Both the position numbers and the translations under genes were made by a program. From Arcobacter sp. CECT 8986 (GTDB taxonomy: Bacteria; Campylobacterota; Campylobacteria; Campylobacterales; Arcobacteraceae): a DNA stretch of 64,000 nt. This document shows, piece by piece, positions 19,162 to 29,342 of this stretch. The notes beneath the pieces were generated by a model. The model searched no databases. It was not told the DNA's origin and worked only from the letters and a program-made list of their open reading frames with translations. The DNA is taken from positions 1-64,000 of the forward strand of contig NZ_PDKG01000002.1 in NCBI RefSeq assembly GCF_004116725.1, read 5' to 3'. Within the stretch, counting starts at the first letter, position 1. The number at the start of each line of letters is the position of its first letter.

Positions 19162-20346
19162 ATGAATAATAAAAAATACAAAATAGCAATTGCAGGAACT
19201 GGATATGTTGGACTTAGTAATGGTATTTTATTATCTCAACATAATGAAGTAATTGCTTTAGATATAATTGAAAAAAAAGTAGAATTATTAAATAAAAAAA
19301 TATCTCCAATTGAAGATAAAGAGATACAAGAGTATTTAACTTCAAAAGAACTTAATTTTAAAGCAACTTTAGATAAAAATGAAGCTTATAAAAATGCTGA
19401 TTTTATTATAATTGCAACACCAACTGATTATGATACGCAGACTAATTACTTTAATACAAAAAGTGTAGAAGCAGTTATCTCTGATGTGTTAAGTATAAAT
19501 CCTAATGCAACAATGGTAATAAAATCAACTGTTCCAGTAGGCTATACAAAATCAATAAAAGAGAAATTTGATACTGAAAATATAATCTTTAGTCCAGAGT
19601 TTTTAAGAGAAGGAAAAGCACTATATGATAACTTATATCCAAGTAGAATCATAGTAGGAGAACAAAGTCAAAGAGCAAAAACTTTTGCCTCTCTTCTAGC
19701 ACAAGGCGCAATAAAAGAAGATATAGCAACACTTTTTATAGATAGTACTGAAGCAGAAGCGGTTAAACTTTTTTCAAATACTTATTTAGCTATGAGAGTG
19801 GCATATTTCAATGAATTAGATAGTTATGCACAATCAAATAATCTAAATACAAGACAAATTATAGAAGGTGTTGGACTAGATCCAAGAATTGGAAGCCATT
19901 ATAATAATCCAAGTTTTGGATATGGTGGATATTGTTTACCCAAAGATACAAAACAATTAAGAGCAAACTATAAAGAAGTACCAAACAATCTAATTTCAGC
20001 AATTGTAGATGCAAATAGTACAAGAAAAGATTTTATAGCTGATAGTATTATTGCTAAAAATCCTAAAGTTGTAGGAATATATAGATTAGTGATGAAATCA
20101 GGAAGTGATAACTTTAGAGCAAGTGCAATTCAAGGAATAATGAAAAGAATTAAGTCAAAAGGCATTGAAGTAGTTGTTTATGAACCAGCTTTAAATGAAG
20201 ATGATTTCTTTCACTCAAAAGTTATAAAAGATTTAGAAGAATTCAAAAAAGTGAGTGATGTAATAGTAGCAAATAGAATATCACAAGATATAAAAGATGT
20301 AGAAGAGAAAATTTATACAAGAGATATTTTTAATAGTGATAGTTAA
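19162..20346 (+). CDS. ugd: UDP-glucose 6-dehydrogenase
   Basis: Ugd oxidises UDP-glucose to UDP-glucuronate with two NAD+. The protein closely follows the short Escherichia coli-type Ugd from [14 protein letters not shown] to the C-terminal [26 protein letters not shown] and the catalytic cysteine block [19 protein letters not shown] are intact. The start is uncertain. ATG at 19162 gives the family N-terminus (394 residues), while an in-frame ATG at 19126 would add 12 residues but lies against a probable -10 sequence (TATAGAAT at 19118-19125). It opens the surface-polysaccharide locus and supplies the next gene's substrate. Confidence 0.95.
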   Translation: MNNKKYKIAIAGTGYVGLSNGILLSQHNEVIALDIIEKKVELLNKKISPIEDKEIQEYLTSKELNFKATLDKNEAYKNADFIIIATPTDYDTQTNYFNTKSVEAVISDVLSINPNATMVIKSTVPVGYTKSIKEKFDTENIIFSPEFLREGKALYDNLYPSRIIVGEQSQRAKTFASLLAQGAIKEDIATLFIDSTEAEAVKLFSNTYLAMRVAYFNELDSYAQSNNLNTRQIIEGVGLDPRIGSHYNNPSFGYGGYCLPKDTKQLRANYKEVPNNLISAIVDANSTRKDFIADSIIAKNPKVVGIYRLVMKSGSDNFRASAIQGIMKRIKSKGIEVVVYEPALNEDDFFHSKVIKDLEEFKKVSDVIVANRISQDIKDVEEKIYTRDIFNSDS

Positions 20347-20407
20347 ATTATAAATTGGTTATAAAAATGTCATAAATTTTATATGATTTTAAATAATTAT
20401 TTAGTAG

Positions 20408-20413
20408 TATTAT
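20408..20413 (+). promoter_or_regulatory. Possible -10 box before the UDP-glucuronate epimerase gene
   Basis: TATTAT lies in the 84-nt gap after ugd, about 24-30 nt upstream of the next start. It is followed by a strong AAGGG site at 20424-20428. The gap has no terminator, so ugd and the downstream genes may also be read together. Confidence 0.3.
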
Positions 20414-20436
20414 CGTCTTAAACAAGGGAAATGGTT

Positions 20437-21525
20437 TTGAAAATATTAGTAACAGGAACAGCAGGATTTATAGGAAGTCATTTAGCTATTAAGCTACTTG
20501 AAAGAGGTGATGAAGTAGTAGGATTAGATAATATAAATGACTACTATGACCAAAGTGTAAAGTATGGAAGATTACAAAGAGGTGGAATAATTGATTCACT
20601 AGAAGAGGGCGAAAATATTCCATATGGTGAGATTCTAACTTCAAATAAAAATAGTAATTATAAATTTATAAAATTAAACTTAGAAGATAAAGAAAAAGTA
20701 ACTAAACTTTTTGAAGATGAAAAGTTTGATGCAGTATGTAATCTAGCTGCACAAGCAGGAGTTAGATATAGTCTTACAAATCCAGATTCTTATATCCAAA
20801 GTAATATAGTTGGTTTTTTAAATTTATTAGAAGCATCTAGACATAACAATGTAAAGAACTTTTCTTATGCTTCAAGCTCTTCAGTATATGGATTAAATGA
20901 GGAACTACCTTTTTCTACAAATCATAATGTAGATCATCCAATCTCACTTTATGCAGCAAGTAAAAAATCAAATGAATTGATGGCACATACTTATAGTCAT
21001 CTTTATGGTATCTCTACAACTGGACTTAGATTTTTTACTGTATATGGACCATGGGGTAGACCTGATATGGCGCTATTTTTATTTACAAAAGCAGCTTTAG
21101 AAAATAGAAAAATTAATGTTTTTAATAATGGTGAGATGCTAAGAGATTTTACTTATATTGATGATATTGTTGAAGGTGTTATTAGAGTTATTGATAATCC
21201 AGCAAAATCAAATGAAACTTGGGATAAAAAAGAAGCATCAACTTCAAGTGCACCATATAAAGTATATAATATAGGAAATAATAACCCTGTAAAACTTATG
21301 GATTTTATAGAAGCTATTGAAAATAAGCTTGGTAAAAAAATAGAAAAAAATATGATGCCAATACAAGCAGGTGATGTACCTGCAACATTTGCAGATGTAA
21401 ATGACTTAGTGCAAGATTTAGGTTATAAACCAGCAACACCAATTCAAAAAGGAATAGATAATTTTGTAGATTGGTATCTAGATTTTTTTGGATATGATGA
21501 AAAAGGAAATAAAATCAATGGATAA
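20437..21525 (+). CDS. UDP-glucuronate 4-epimerase-like protein (CapI type)
   Basis: This is an extended short-chain dehydrogenase of the CapI/UDP-glucuronate 4-epimerase group. It has the NAD loop [29 protein letters not shown] (a CapI-like insertion), [16 protein letters not shown], the catalytic Tyr-x3-Lys in [10 protein letters not shown], and [17 protein letters not shown]. The likely reaction is UDP-glucuronate to UDP-galacturonate, which would use the product of ugd just upstream. TTG at 20437 has AAGGG at 8-nt spacing and gives the family N-terminus MKILVTG. ATG at 20431 is only 2 nt from that site. The stop overlaps the next gene. Confidence 0.87.
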   Translation: MKILVTGTAGFIGSHLAIKLLERGDEVVGLDNINDYYDQSVKYGRLQRGGIIDSLEEGENIPYGEILTSNKNSNYKFIKLNLEDKEKVTKLFEDEKFDAVCNLAAQAGVRYSLTNPDSYIQSNIVGFLNLLEASRHNNVKNFSYASSSSVYGLNEELPFSTNHNVDHPISLYAASKKSNELMAHTYSHLYGISTTGLRFFTVYGPWGRPDMALFLFTKAALENRKINVFNNGEMLRDFTYIDDIVEGVIRVIDNPAKSNETWDKKEASTSSAPYKVYNIGNNNPVKLMDFIEAIENKLGKKIEKNMMPIQAGDVPATFADVNDLVQDLGYKPATPIQKGIDNFVDWYLDFFGYDEKGNKING

Positions 21526-22762
21526 AATATGTATTATTGGCCTTGGGTATGTAGGTCTTCCTCTTGCACATGCATTTTCTGCTAAATATGAAGTAGTTGG
21601 TTTAGATATATATCAAACAAGAATTGATGAATTAAACAAAGCACATGATAGAACACTTGAATTATCAAGTGAACAGTTAAAAGAAGCACTTGATAATGGT
21701 ATTAAGTTTACATGTAACACTGAAGATATAAAAGATTGTAATATTTTTATAGTTACAGTTCCAACTCCTATAGATAAAAACAAACAACCAGATTTAACGC
21801 CTTTAGTAAAAGCAAGTGAAACTGTAGGAAAAGTACTTAAAAAAGATGACATAGTTATATATGAAAGTACTGTTTATCCAGGTGCTACGGAAGAAGTATG
21901 TGTACCAATACTTGAAAAGTTTTCAAATCTGGAATTTAATAAAGATTTTTATTGTGGATATAGTCCAGAGAGAATAAACCCAGGAGACAAAAAACACACA
22001 GTTACAAAGATACTTAAAGTAACATCAGGTTCAACACCAAAAATTGGACAAAAAGTTGATGAACTTTACTCTTCTATTATTACTGCTGGAACACATTTAG
22101 CTCCTACAATAAAAGTAGCAGAAGCCGCAAAAGTAATAGAAAATTCTCAAAGAGATATAAATATAGCATTTGTAAATGAACTATCAATTATATTTAATAA
22201 ACTAGATATTGATACAAATGCAGTACTAGAAGCAGCAGGTACTAAATGGAATTTCTTACCTTTTAGACCTGGACTTGTGGGAGGACACTGTATAGGTGTA
22301 GATCCATATTATTTAACTCATAAAGCACAAAGTATAGGATATAATCCAGAGATAATATTAGCAGGTAGAAGATTAAATGATAATATGGGAATTTATGTAG
22401 CAAATCAAGTTATAAAACTTATGATAAAAAAAGGACAAAAAATTGAAGGCTCAAATGTTTTAGTTCTTGGAATAACATTTAAAGAAAATTGTCCAGATAT
22501 TAGAAATAGTAGAGTTATAGATGTAATAGAAGAACTTCAAGAATTTGGATGTAATATTACAGTGTCAGATTATTGGGCAGATAAAGATGAAGTAAAACAT
22601 GAGTATAGTATAGATTTAAAAGATGAAGTTAATTTTGAAGATTATGAAGCAATAGTTTTAGCAGTTGCACATGATAATTATAAAGTTTTAAATTTGAAAA
22701 ATGATAATAATATTGTTTATGATATTAAATCTATTTTAGAAAAAAGTGATGGGAGACTTTAA
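21518..22762 (+). CDS. UDP-N-acetyl-hexosamine 6-dehydrogenase (TviB/WbpO-like)
   Basis: This is a nucleotide-sugar dehydrogenase of a different branch from ugd. It has the N-terminal [42 protein letters not shown], and the catalytic cysteine in [20 protein letters not shown]. The branch resembles TviB/WbpO enzymes, which oxidise UDP-GlcNAc or UDP-GalNAc to uronic acids. Its exact substrate cannot be read from sequence. ATG at 21518 with AAGGAAAT upstream is chosen over an in-frame ATG at 21488. It overlaps the previous gene by 8 nt and is followed by an epimerase, the same pairing as tviB-tviC. Confidence 0.87.
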   Translation: MDKICIIGLGYVGLPLAHAFSAKYEVVGLDIYQTRIDELNKAHDRTLELSSEQLKEALDNGIKFTCNTEDIKDCNIFIVTVPTPIDKNKQPDLTPLVKASETVGKVLKKDDIVIYESTVYPGATEEVCVPILEKFSNLEFNKDFYCGYSPERINPGDKKHTVTKILKVTSGSTPKIGQKVDELYSSIITAGTHLAPTIKVAEAAKVIENSQRDINIAFVNELSIIFNKLDIDTNAVLEAAGTKWNFLPFRPGLVGGHCIGVDPYYLTHKAQSIGYNPEIILAGRRLNDNMGIYVANQVIKLMIKKGQKIEGSNVLVLGITFKENCPDIRNSRVIDVIEELQEFGCNITVSDYWADKDEVKHEYSIDLKDEVNFEDYEAIVLAVAHDNYKVLNLKNDNNIVYDIKSILEKSDGRL

Positions 22763-22765
22763 TCC

Positions 22766-23698
22766 TTGAATATTCTAGTTACAGGTGCAGCTGGGTTTAT
22801 AGCTTCTCACATTATTGAAGAACTCTTGGAAAATAAACAAAACACTGTAATAGGTATAGATAATTTTTATAGTGGTACAAAAGAGAATATCGAATACATA
22901 ATATCGTGTGATAAAGATAAGAAATTCACTTTTATAGAAGCTGATATTAGAGACTTTGAAAAAATTAATAAAATTATCAAAGAGTTTAATATAATTTATG
23001 TATATCATTTAGCGGCAATAGTATCCGTGCAAGAATCTATTCAAAATCCACTTTTATCTAATGATGTAAATGTAAAAGGTACTTTGAATATTTTGGAAGC
23101 TTCAAGACAAAATAGTGTAAAAAGAATTCTATTTTCAAGTAGTGCTGCTGTGTATGGAAGTGAACCAACTCTTCCTAAAAGTGAAAACTCACCTACAAAA
23201 CCAATTTCTCCTTATGGTTATGATAAGCTTATGGGTGAACAGTATATGAAATTATATAGTGAATTGTATAATATTGAAACTGTAGTATTGCGGTATTTTA
23301 ATGTATATGGACCAAGACAAAGTGCTACAAGTGACTATAGTGGAGTAATATCTATTTTTGAAAAGAAGTTTCAAAATGATGAAATAGCAAATATTTATGG
23401 TGATGGAGAACAATATAGAGACTTTGTATATGTAAAAGATGTAGCAAACGCAAATATAATAGCAATGAATACTTCAAATATTTCAGGAGAAGTTATATGT
23501 GTAGGTACTGGAAATAAAACTTCAATAAATGATATTGTAAAAGTATTAAATGAGAAATATAATAAAAAGATAAAAGTCAAATACTTTAACTCAAGAGATG
23601 GAGATATTAAAGAATCAGTTTGTGAAAATTATAAGATAAAAAGAGTTTTGAATATTGCTACTTTTATAAAATTTGAAAATGGAGTGATGTATTTATGA
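22766..23698 (+). CDS. NAD-dependent sugar-nucleotide epimerase (GalE/TviC-like)
   Basis: This is an extended short-chain dehydrogenase of 310 residues. The NAD loop is GAAGFIAS (Ala in place of the last Gly), [15 protein letters not shown] is the family block, and the Tyr-x3-Lys lies in [30 protein letters not shown] places it near UDP-GlcNAc/UDP-GalNAc 4-epimerases. With the preceding dehydrogenase it could make a HexNAc uronic acid of galacto configuration. The start is TTG at 22766, with GGGAG 11 nt upstream. The stop overlaps the rfbA start (ATGA). Confidence 0.8.
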   Translation: MNILVTGAAGFIASHIIEELLENKQNTVIGIDNFYSGTKENIEYIISCDKDKKFTFIEADIRDFEKINKIIKEFNIIYVYHLAAIVSVQESIQNPLLSNDVNVKGTLNILEASRQNSVKRILFSSSAAVYGSEPTLPKSENSPTKPISPYGYDKLMGEQYMKLYSELYNIETVVLRYFNVYGPRQSATSDYSGVISIFEKKFQNDEIANIYGDGEQYRDFVYVKDVANANIIAMNTSNISGEVICVGTGNKTSINDIVKVLNEKYNKKIKVKYFNSRDGDIKESVCENYKIKRVLNIATFIKFENGVMYL

Positions 23699-24585
23699 AA
23701 GGAATACTATTAGCAGGGGGAAGTGGGACAAGACTTTACCCAATCACAAAAGGAGTAAGTAAGCAATTAACTCCAATATATGATAAACCAATGATATACT
23801 ACCCATTATCAGTTTTAATGCTATCAGAAATAGATGAAATACTAATAATTACAACACCAGAAGACCAACAGAACTTTAAAAATCTTTTAGGGAATGGAAG
23901 TGATTATGGAATAAAGTTACAATATATTGTTCAACCAAGCCCAGATGGATTAGCACAAGCATTTATTTTAGGAGAAGAGTTTCTTAATGGAGATGATGCT
24001 TGTTTAGTTCTTGGAGATAATATTTTTTATGGACATGGTTTAACTCAGATGCTTGTACAAAGTGTAAAAAATGTTAAAGAAGAAAATAAAGCAACAGTGT
24101 TTGGTTACTATGTAACAGATCCTGAAAGATATGGTGTTGCAGGTTTCGATGAAAATGGAAATGTAACTTCTATTGAAGAAAAACCTAAAAACCCAAAATC
24201 AAACTATGCAGTTACTGGTCTTTACTTTTATCCAAATGATGTAGTTAAAAAAGCTAAAGAAGTAAAACCCTCACACAGAGGTGAATTAGAAATTACTACT
24301 TTAAATGAAATGTATCTTAATGAAGATAGATTAAAAGTAGAATTAATGGGAAGAGGTTATGCATGGCTTGATACTGGTACCCATGAATCTATGCTTGATG
24401 CAAGTAACTTTATTCAAACTATTGAAAAAAGACAAGGCTTAAAAGTAGCTTGCTTAGAAGAAATAGCTTATGAAATGGGTTATATCTCAAAAGATAAACT
24501 TCTTGAACTTGCAGAGCCTTTTAAAAAGAATCAATATGGACAATACCTAATCAATAGAGCAACTCAACCAAGGAAAGTTAGATAA
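23695..24585 (+). CDS. rfbA: Glucose-1-phosphate thymidylyltransferase
   Basis: RfbA (RmlA) makes dTDP-glucose, the first step to dTDP-L-rhamnose. The N-terminal [20 protein letters not shown] is the nucleotide-binding signature. [31 protein letters not shown] and [16 protein letters not shown] are also present. It has a full length of 296 residues. It is the first of four contiguous rhamnose genes, and each overlaps or abuts the next. Confidence 0.97.
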   Translation: MKGILLAGGSGTRLYPITKGVSKQLTPIYDKPMIYYPLSVLMLSEIDEILIITTPEDQQNFKNLLGNGSDYGIKLQYIVQPSPDGLAQAFILGEEFLNGDDACLVLGDNIFYGHGLTQMLVQSVKNVKEENKATVFGYYVTDPERYGVAGFDENGNVTSIEEKPKNPKSNYAVTGLYFYPNDVVKKAKEVKPSHRGELEITTLNEMYLNEDRLKVELMGRGYAWLDTGTHESMLDASNFIQTIEKRQGLKVACLEEIAYEMGYISKDKLLELAEPFKKNQYGQYLINRATQPRKVR

Positions 24586-25160
24586 TGCAATTTATTAGAA
24601 CTAATATTACTGATGTAGTAATTATTGAACCAACAGTTCATGGTGATCATAGAGGATACTTTGTAGAAACTTTTCGAGAAGATAGCCTTACAGAATTTCT
24701 TGGATATAAAATAAACTTCTGCCAGGACAATGAATCTAAAAGTTCAAAGGGAGTGCTTCGAGGACTTCATTATCAATTATCCCCTCATGCTCAAACTAAA
24801 CTTGTACGTGTAATACAAGGAAAAGTTTTAGATGTAGCGGCTGATATTAGGAAGAACTCTCCTACATTTGGAAAATATGTAGCTGTTGAACTAAGTGCTG
24901 ATAATAAAAAACAACTCTTAGTTCCAAGAGGATTTGCCCATGGATTTGTAGTTCTTGAAGATGATACAGTATTTGCTTATAAAGTAGATAACTACTATAG
25001 CCCTGAATGTGATAGAGGAATAGCCTTTGATGATAAAGATTTAAATATAGATTGGATATTAAATCATGATGAATTAAATTTATCTGCAAAAGACACCAAA
25101 CAACCAAAACTTCACGAAACAAATGATTTATTTGAGTTTGGAGTAAATTATTATGCCTAA
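24585..25160 (+). CDS. rfbC: dTDP-4-dehydrorhamnose 3,5-epimerase
   Basis: RfbC (RmlC) is a cupin-fold double epimerase. It shows IIEPTVHGDHRGYFVETFRE, the catalytic-His region GVLRGLHYQLSPHAQTKLVR, and FAHGFVVLEDDTVFAYKVDN with YYSPECDRGIAFDD. Its 191 residues match the family. It overlaps rfbA by 1 nt and rfbD by 8 nt, consistent with translational coupling. Confidence 0.96.
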   Translation: MQFIRTNITDVVIIEPTVHGDHRGYFVETFREDSLTEFLGYKINFCQDNESKSSKGVLRGLHYQLSPHAQTKLVRVIQGKVLDVAADIRKNSPTFGKYVAVELSADNKKQLLVPRGFAHGFVVLEDDTVFAYKVDNYYSPECDRGIAFDDKDLNIDWILNHDELNLSAKDTKQPKLHETNDLFEFGVNYYA

Positions 25161-26037
25161 TTCTAACTCTTCTTTTAATATTTTAGTAACAGGTTCAAAT
25201 GGACAAGTTGGTTCAGAAATAAAAGAACTATCATCAAGCTATGATTATAACTTCTTTTTTACAGATAGAACAAATATAGATATTACAAATAAAGAAGATA
25301 TAAAAAGCTTCTGTCAAAATAATAATATCAATGTTATTATAAACTGTGCAGCATATACAAGAGTTGATAAAGCAGAATATGATGAATTAAATGCTGATTT
25401 AGTAAATAGAAAAGTAGTTAAAAAATTAGCCTTAATTTCAAAAGAGTTGAATATAAAACTTATTCATATCTCAACTGATTATGTATTTGATGGTAAAGCT
25501 TTTAAACCATACTGTGAAAGTTTCCAAACAAATCCACAAAGTATTTATGGTAAAACAAAACTTGATGGTGAAAAAGAACTTATTAATATTAATCCTAAAA
25601 ATTCAATTATAATTAGAACCTCTTGGGTTTATTCTTTTTATGGAAATAACTTTGTAAAAACAATGATTAGACTTGGACATGAAAAAAAAGAGCTAGATGT
25701 GATATTTGACCAAATTGGATCTCCAACTTACGCTAAAGATTTAGCAAAAGCTATTTTAGATATAATTCTACAAATTAATAATGAAAAAACACAAATATTT
25801 AATTTTTCAAATGAAGGTGTTTTATCTTGGTATGATTTTGCAAAAGAGATTATGAAAATGGCTAAGCTAGACTGTAAGATTAATCCAATAGAAACAAAAG
25901 ATTACCCAACACCTGCCAAAAGACCTTATTATTCACTATTAAATAAAAGTAAAATCAAATTTACTTTTAATATAGAAATACCATATTGGAAAGATGGATT
26001 GTATGATTGTTTAAAAAGATTGGAAGAAAGAAGATAG
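25153..26037 (+). CDS. rfbD: dTDP-4-dehydrorhamnose reductase
   Basis: RfbD (RmlD) makes dTDP-L-rhamnose in the last step. It has the NAD(P) loop GSNGQVGSEI, INCAAYTRVDKAE, STDYVFDG and the Tyr-x3-Lys in SIYGKTKLDGEK. RTSWVYSFYGNNFVKTM and DQIGSPTYAKDLA are family-specific. It has 294 residues and is complete. It abuts rfbB directly. Confidence 0.96.
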   Translation: MPNSNSSFNILVTGSNGQVGSEIKELSSSYDYNFFFTDRTNIDITNKEDIKSFCQNNNINVIINCAAYTRVDKAEYDELNADLVNRKVVKKLALISKELNIKLIHISTDYVFDGKAFKPYCESFQTNPQSIYGKTKLDGEKELININPKNSIIIRTSWVYSFYGNNFVKTMIRLGHEKKELDVIFDQIGSPTYAKDLAKAILDIILQINNEKTQIFNFSNEGVLSWYDFAKEIMKMAKLDCKINPIETKDYPTPAKRPYYSLLNKSKIKFTFNIEIPYWKDGLYDCLKRLEERR

Positions 26038-27123
26038 ATGTTTAATAATAGCAATAAGACAATATTAGTAACAGGATGTGCAGGATTTATAGGTAGTAAT
26101 TTTGTACCATATTTTTTAGAAAAATATCTACAGTATAATTTAGTAAACTTAGATCTTTTAACATATGCAGGTGATTTAGAGAATCTAAAAGAGTGTGAAA
26201 CAAATTCTAGATATAAATTTATAAAAGGTAATATCAGTAATAGAGAACTAATAGAATTTATTTTTAATGAATATGATATTAGAGGAGTAATCCATTTTGC
26301 AGCAGAATCTCATGTTGATAACTCAATAAAAAATCCAGGAGTATTTGTTGAAACTAATGTAAATGGTACTTATACTTTAGTTGATGTAGCAAAAAACTAT
26401 TGGATGGAAAAACCTTTCAAATATAAAAAAGAATATCTGCAACTAAATGGCGATATCCCCGGTTCTAAAGAACAAGTGGGGTACCAAGATTGTAGATTCC
26501 ATCATATCTCTACAGACGAAGTATATGGAACACTTACTGATAACCGAAAGGATTTGTTTACTGAAACTACACCATACACTCCAAACTCTCCATATTCAGC
26601 ATCTAAAGCATCATCTGATATGATTATAAAATCTTATGTTGAAACATTTGGAATGAATTGTGTTATTACAAACTGCTCTAATAATTATGGACCAAAACAA
26701 CATGATGAAAAACTAATTCCAACTATTATAAGAAATGCTCTACAAGGAAAGCCAATTCCAATCTATGGAGATGGAAAGAATATTAGAGATTGGTTGTATG
26801 TACTAGATCACTGTAAAGGTATAGACTTAGTATATCATACAGGTAAAAAAGGTGAAACATATAATATTGGTGGAAGAAATGAAAGAACAAATCTTCAAAT
26901 AGTAGATAAAATTTGTACTATTTTAGATCAATATGTTCCAAAAAAAGATAACTCTTCATATAAAGAGTTAATAACATTTGTAGAAGATAGAGCGGGACAT
27001 GATAGAAGATATGCAATAGATGCTACAAAGATAGAAAATGAACTTAGTTGGAAAGCACATGAAAATTTTGATACTGGTATAGTTAAGACTATTGAGTGGT
27101 ATTTGGAAAAGTATGATATCTAA
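26038..27123 (+). CDS. rfbB: dTDP-glucose 4,6-dehydratase
   Basis: RfbB (RmlB) converts dTDP-glucose to dTDP-4-dehydro-6-deoxyglucose. It has the NAD loop GCAGFIGSNFVPYF, HFAAESHVDNSI, STDEVYGTL with the catalytic Asp-Glu pair, and Tyr-x3-Lys in PYSASKASSDM. NCSNNYGPKQHDEKLIPTII and IYGDGKNIRDWLYVLDHC follow. At 361 residues it is complete. Its 3' end overlaps the flippase start by 11 nt. Confidence 0.97.
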   Translation: MFNNSNKTILVTGCAGFIGSNFVPYFLEKYLQYNLVNLDLLTYAGDLENLKECETNSRYKFIKGNISNRELIEFIFNEYDIRGVIHFAAESHVDNSIKNPGVFVETNVNGTYTLVDVAKNYWMEKPFKYKKEYLQLNGDIPGSKEQVGYQDCRFHHISTDEVYGTLTDNRKDLFTETTPYTPNSPYSASKASSDMIIKSYVETFGMNCVITNCSNNYGPKQHDEKLIPTIIRNALQGKPIPIYGDGKNIRDWLYVLDHCKGIDLVYHTGKKGETYNIGGRNERTNLQIVDKICTILDQYVPKKDNSSYKELITFVEDRAGHDRRYAIDATKIENELSWKAHENFDTGIVKTIEWYLEKYDI

Positions 27124-28324
27124 TATTAAAAACATTTCATATCTTACCTTTACACAAATATTTATTGTATTTGTAGGTTTATTAACAGGAATGATTTGGT
27201 CTAGATTTGGTAGTGTTGAAGATTATGGGAAATATCAACTTTTAATGTCTTTTGTTTCTATTGTCGGAATTTTTTCTTTGCCAGGGTTAGGAATGACAGC
27301 TCAGTTATCAGCAGGTAAAAATCAACATGGGAATTTGGAATATATTTTTAAGAAGAAAGTTTTATACTCGATAATAAGTAGTTTTATATTATTTTTTATT
27401 GGAAATTATTATCTTTTTATTAAAGAAAATACAGATATGACATACTTAATATATATTGCAGCATGTCTATATCCTTTATATAATTTAAAAGCATTATGGG
27501 AAGGATGGATAACGGCAACTGGAGAATTTAAAAAGTTATCATTGATACAAATATATTTTAGTTTAATAACTTTTATTGCACTATTTGGAAGTTTAATATT
27601 AACCAATAATATATATTTTGTAATATTAAGTATCTTTTTTGCAATCTCTTTGTCAAATATTATAATTATTAAATATGTTCAAACAAAAAGAAATAATGAT
27701 AATACAGATTTTGATTTAATTAATTATGGATATAAACTAAGTATACCTATGGCAATACCTATTATTATGTCTTTAGATAAAATATTGATTTCGGAGTATT
27801 TGACAATTGAAAAAGTTGCTATATATGCTATTGCAATGGCATTCCCTTCTTTTATTAAATCACTTTATTTAATAACTAATAGATTATTATCTCCAAAGTT
27901 TACATCATCAAATAGTATTTCTGAATCTTGGAAATATTTTAAGTCAAAATTTTTACTAATTGTTGTTTTTTTTACTACAATAGGTTTAGTGGGTTTTTTT
28001 ATTTTAGACTATTTGATAGTTTTGTTATATACTGATAAATATTTAGAATCAACATTATATGCAAAATGGATTTTTTTATTTACAGCACTTAGTGTTCCTT
28101 GTTCCTTTTTAGGAAATATATTAAGGACTCAAAAAATTTTAAAGTTTTCATATTATTATGAATCTTTTAATAGTTTTGGAAAATTATTCTTAATACTTGT
28201 GTTGATTCAAGAATATGGTTTGTGGGGAATAGTGTATGCTATTAGTTTGATGAATATACTATCTATTATATTTTTTATTAGTTATTTTAATTATGAGTTA
28301 AAAAAGGAGAGGCAAAATGTTTAA
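27113..28324 (+). CDS. wzx: Polysaccharide flippase (Wzx-like)
   Basis: This is a hydrophobic protein of about 403 residues with roughly a dozen membrane segments. It opens with a Wzx/RfbX-like stretch (TFTQIFIVFVGLLTGMIW) and has a conserved-type loop (SIPMAIPIIMSLDKILISEYL). Wzx flips undecaprenyl-linked repeat units across the inner membrane for Wzy polymerisation. ATG at 27113 is used because the longer reading starts inside rfbB without a ribosome site. It overlaps the next gene by 8 nt. The base composition is even AT-richer than the rfb genes, as is common for wzx. Confidence 0.85.
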   Translation: MISNIKNISYLTFTQIFIVFVGLLTGMIWSRFGSVEDYGKYQLLMSFVSIVGIFSLPGLGMTAQLSAGKNQHGNLEYIFKKKVLYSIISSFILFFIGNYYLFIKENTDMTYLIYIAACLYPLYNLKALWEGWITATGEFKKLSLIQIYFSLITFIALFGSLILTNNIYFVILSIFFAISLSNIIIIKYVQTKRNNDNTDFDLINYGYKLSIPMAIPIIMSLDKILISEYLTIEKVAIYAIAMAFPSFIKSLYLITNRLLSPKFTSSNSISESWKYFKSKFLLIVVFFTTIGLVGFFILDYLIVLLYTDKYLESTLYAKWIFLFTALSVPCSFLGNILRTQKILKFSYYYESFNSFGKLFLILVLIQEYGLWGIVYAISLMNILSIIFFISYFNYELKKERQNV

Positions 28325-29342
28325 AAATAAGATATTGTTAATTACTGGGGGAACAGGTTCTTTTGGGAATGCCATTCTTCGTAAGTTTCTAAGTACAGAT
28401 ATAAAAGAGATAAGAATATTTTCTAGAGATGAGTTAAAACAAGATAATATGCGTAAGAAATATAATCATAACAAATTAAAATTTTATTTAGGTGATGTTA
28501 GAGATGTAAACTCTTTAGATGATGCAATTAAAGGTGTAGATTTTATCTTCCATGCTGCAGCATTAAAACAAGTACCATCTTGTGAATTTTATCCAATTCA
28601 AGCTGTTCAAACTAACATTATTGGTACTGAAAATGTTCTTAATGTAGCTATAAAACATAAAGTGAAGAATATAGTTGTTTTAAGTACAGATAAAGCTGTT
28701 TATCCTATAAATGCAATGGGTATAAGTAAAGCTATGATGGAAAAAGTAGCTGTTGCAAAAAGTAGAAATCTTGATGATACTGGAATAGTGATATCTTGTA
28801 CAAGATATGGAAATGTAATGGCAAGTAGAGGTTCTGTGATACCTCTTTTTATCAATCAAATAAGAGCAGGTAACGATATAACTATAACAGACCCAAATAT
28901 GACTAGATTTATGATGAGTTTAGATGATGCAGTAGATTTAGTGATGTTTGCATTTAAAAATGCCAAAAATGGTGATATCTTTGTACAAAAAGCACCTGCT
29001 TGTACAGTAGAACTTCTTGCAAATACTTTAAAAAATATGTTGAATAAATCAGAACACAAAATAAATATTATAGGTACCCGACATGGTGAAAAGCTATATG
29101 AAACACTTCTTACTAGAGAAGAAATGGTTCATGCTGTTGATATGGATAATTATTATAAAATACCAGCAGATAATAGAAATTTAAATTATAGTAAATTTTT
29201 TGAAGAGGGTAAAGTGATAACTGAAGCATATGATTATAACTCACACAACACAAAACAACTAAATGAAGAAGAATTAAAAAATATGCTTTTAAATCTTACT
29301 GAAATACAAAATGATTTGAAAGAGTTTGGAGTAGTTGCATGA
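28317..29342 (+). CDS. UDP-N-acetylglucosamine 4,6-dehydratase/5-epimerase (FnlA/WbjB/CapE-like)
   Basis: This protein belongs to the short FlaA1-type dehydratases. It has GGTGSFGNAILRKF, FSRDELKQDNMRKKY, FHAAALKQVPSCEF, and the active site STDKAVYPINAMGISKAMME. There, Met replaces the catalytic Tyr of the Tyr-x3-Lys pair, a known trait of CapE/WbjB enzymes. The expected product is a UDP-2-acetamido-2,6-dideoxy-L-hexos-4-ulose. It is followed without gap by a 2-epimerase and an RmlD-like reductase, making a complete UDP-6-deoxy-L-HexNAc pathway. Confidence 0.9.
   Translation: MFKNKILLITGGTGSFGNAILRKFLSTDIKEIRIFSRDELKQDNMRKKYNHNKLKFYLGDVRDVNSLDDAIKGVDFIFHAAALKQVPSCEFYPIQAVQTNIIGTENVLNVAIKHKVKNIVVLSTDKAVYPINAMGISKAMMEKVAVAKSRNLDDTGIVISCTRYGNVMASRGSVIPLFINQIRAGNDITITDPNMTRFMMSLDDAVDLVMFAFKNAKNGDIFVQKAPACTVELLANTLKNMLNKSEHKINIIGTRHGEKLYETLLTREEMVHAVDMDNYYKIPADNRNLNYSKFFEEGKVITEAYDYNSHNTKQLNEEELKNMLLNLTEIQNDLKEFGVVA

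Noticed and set aside
23700-23720. Phase-variable poly-G tract as in Campylobacter surface loci
   Set aside because: The longest G runs seen (here, near 42787 and near 63781) are five bases, too short for typical slippage switching.
27092-27112. Longer N-terminus for the flippase, starting at 27092
   Set aside because: It lies inside rfbB without a ribosome site. The ATG at 27113 gives a normal Wzx start.
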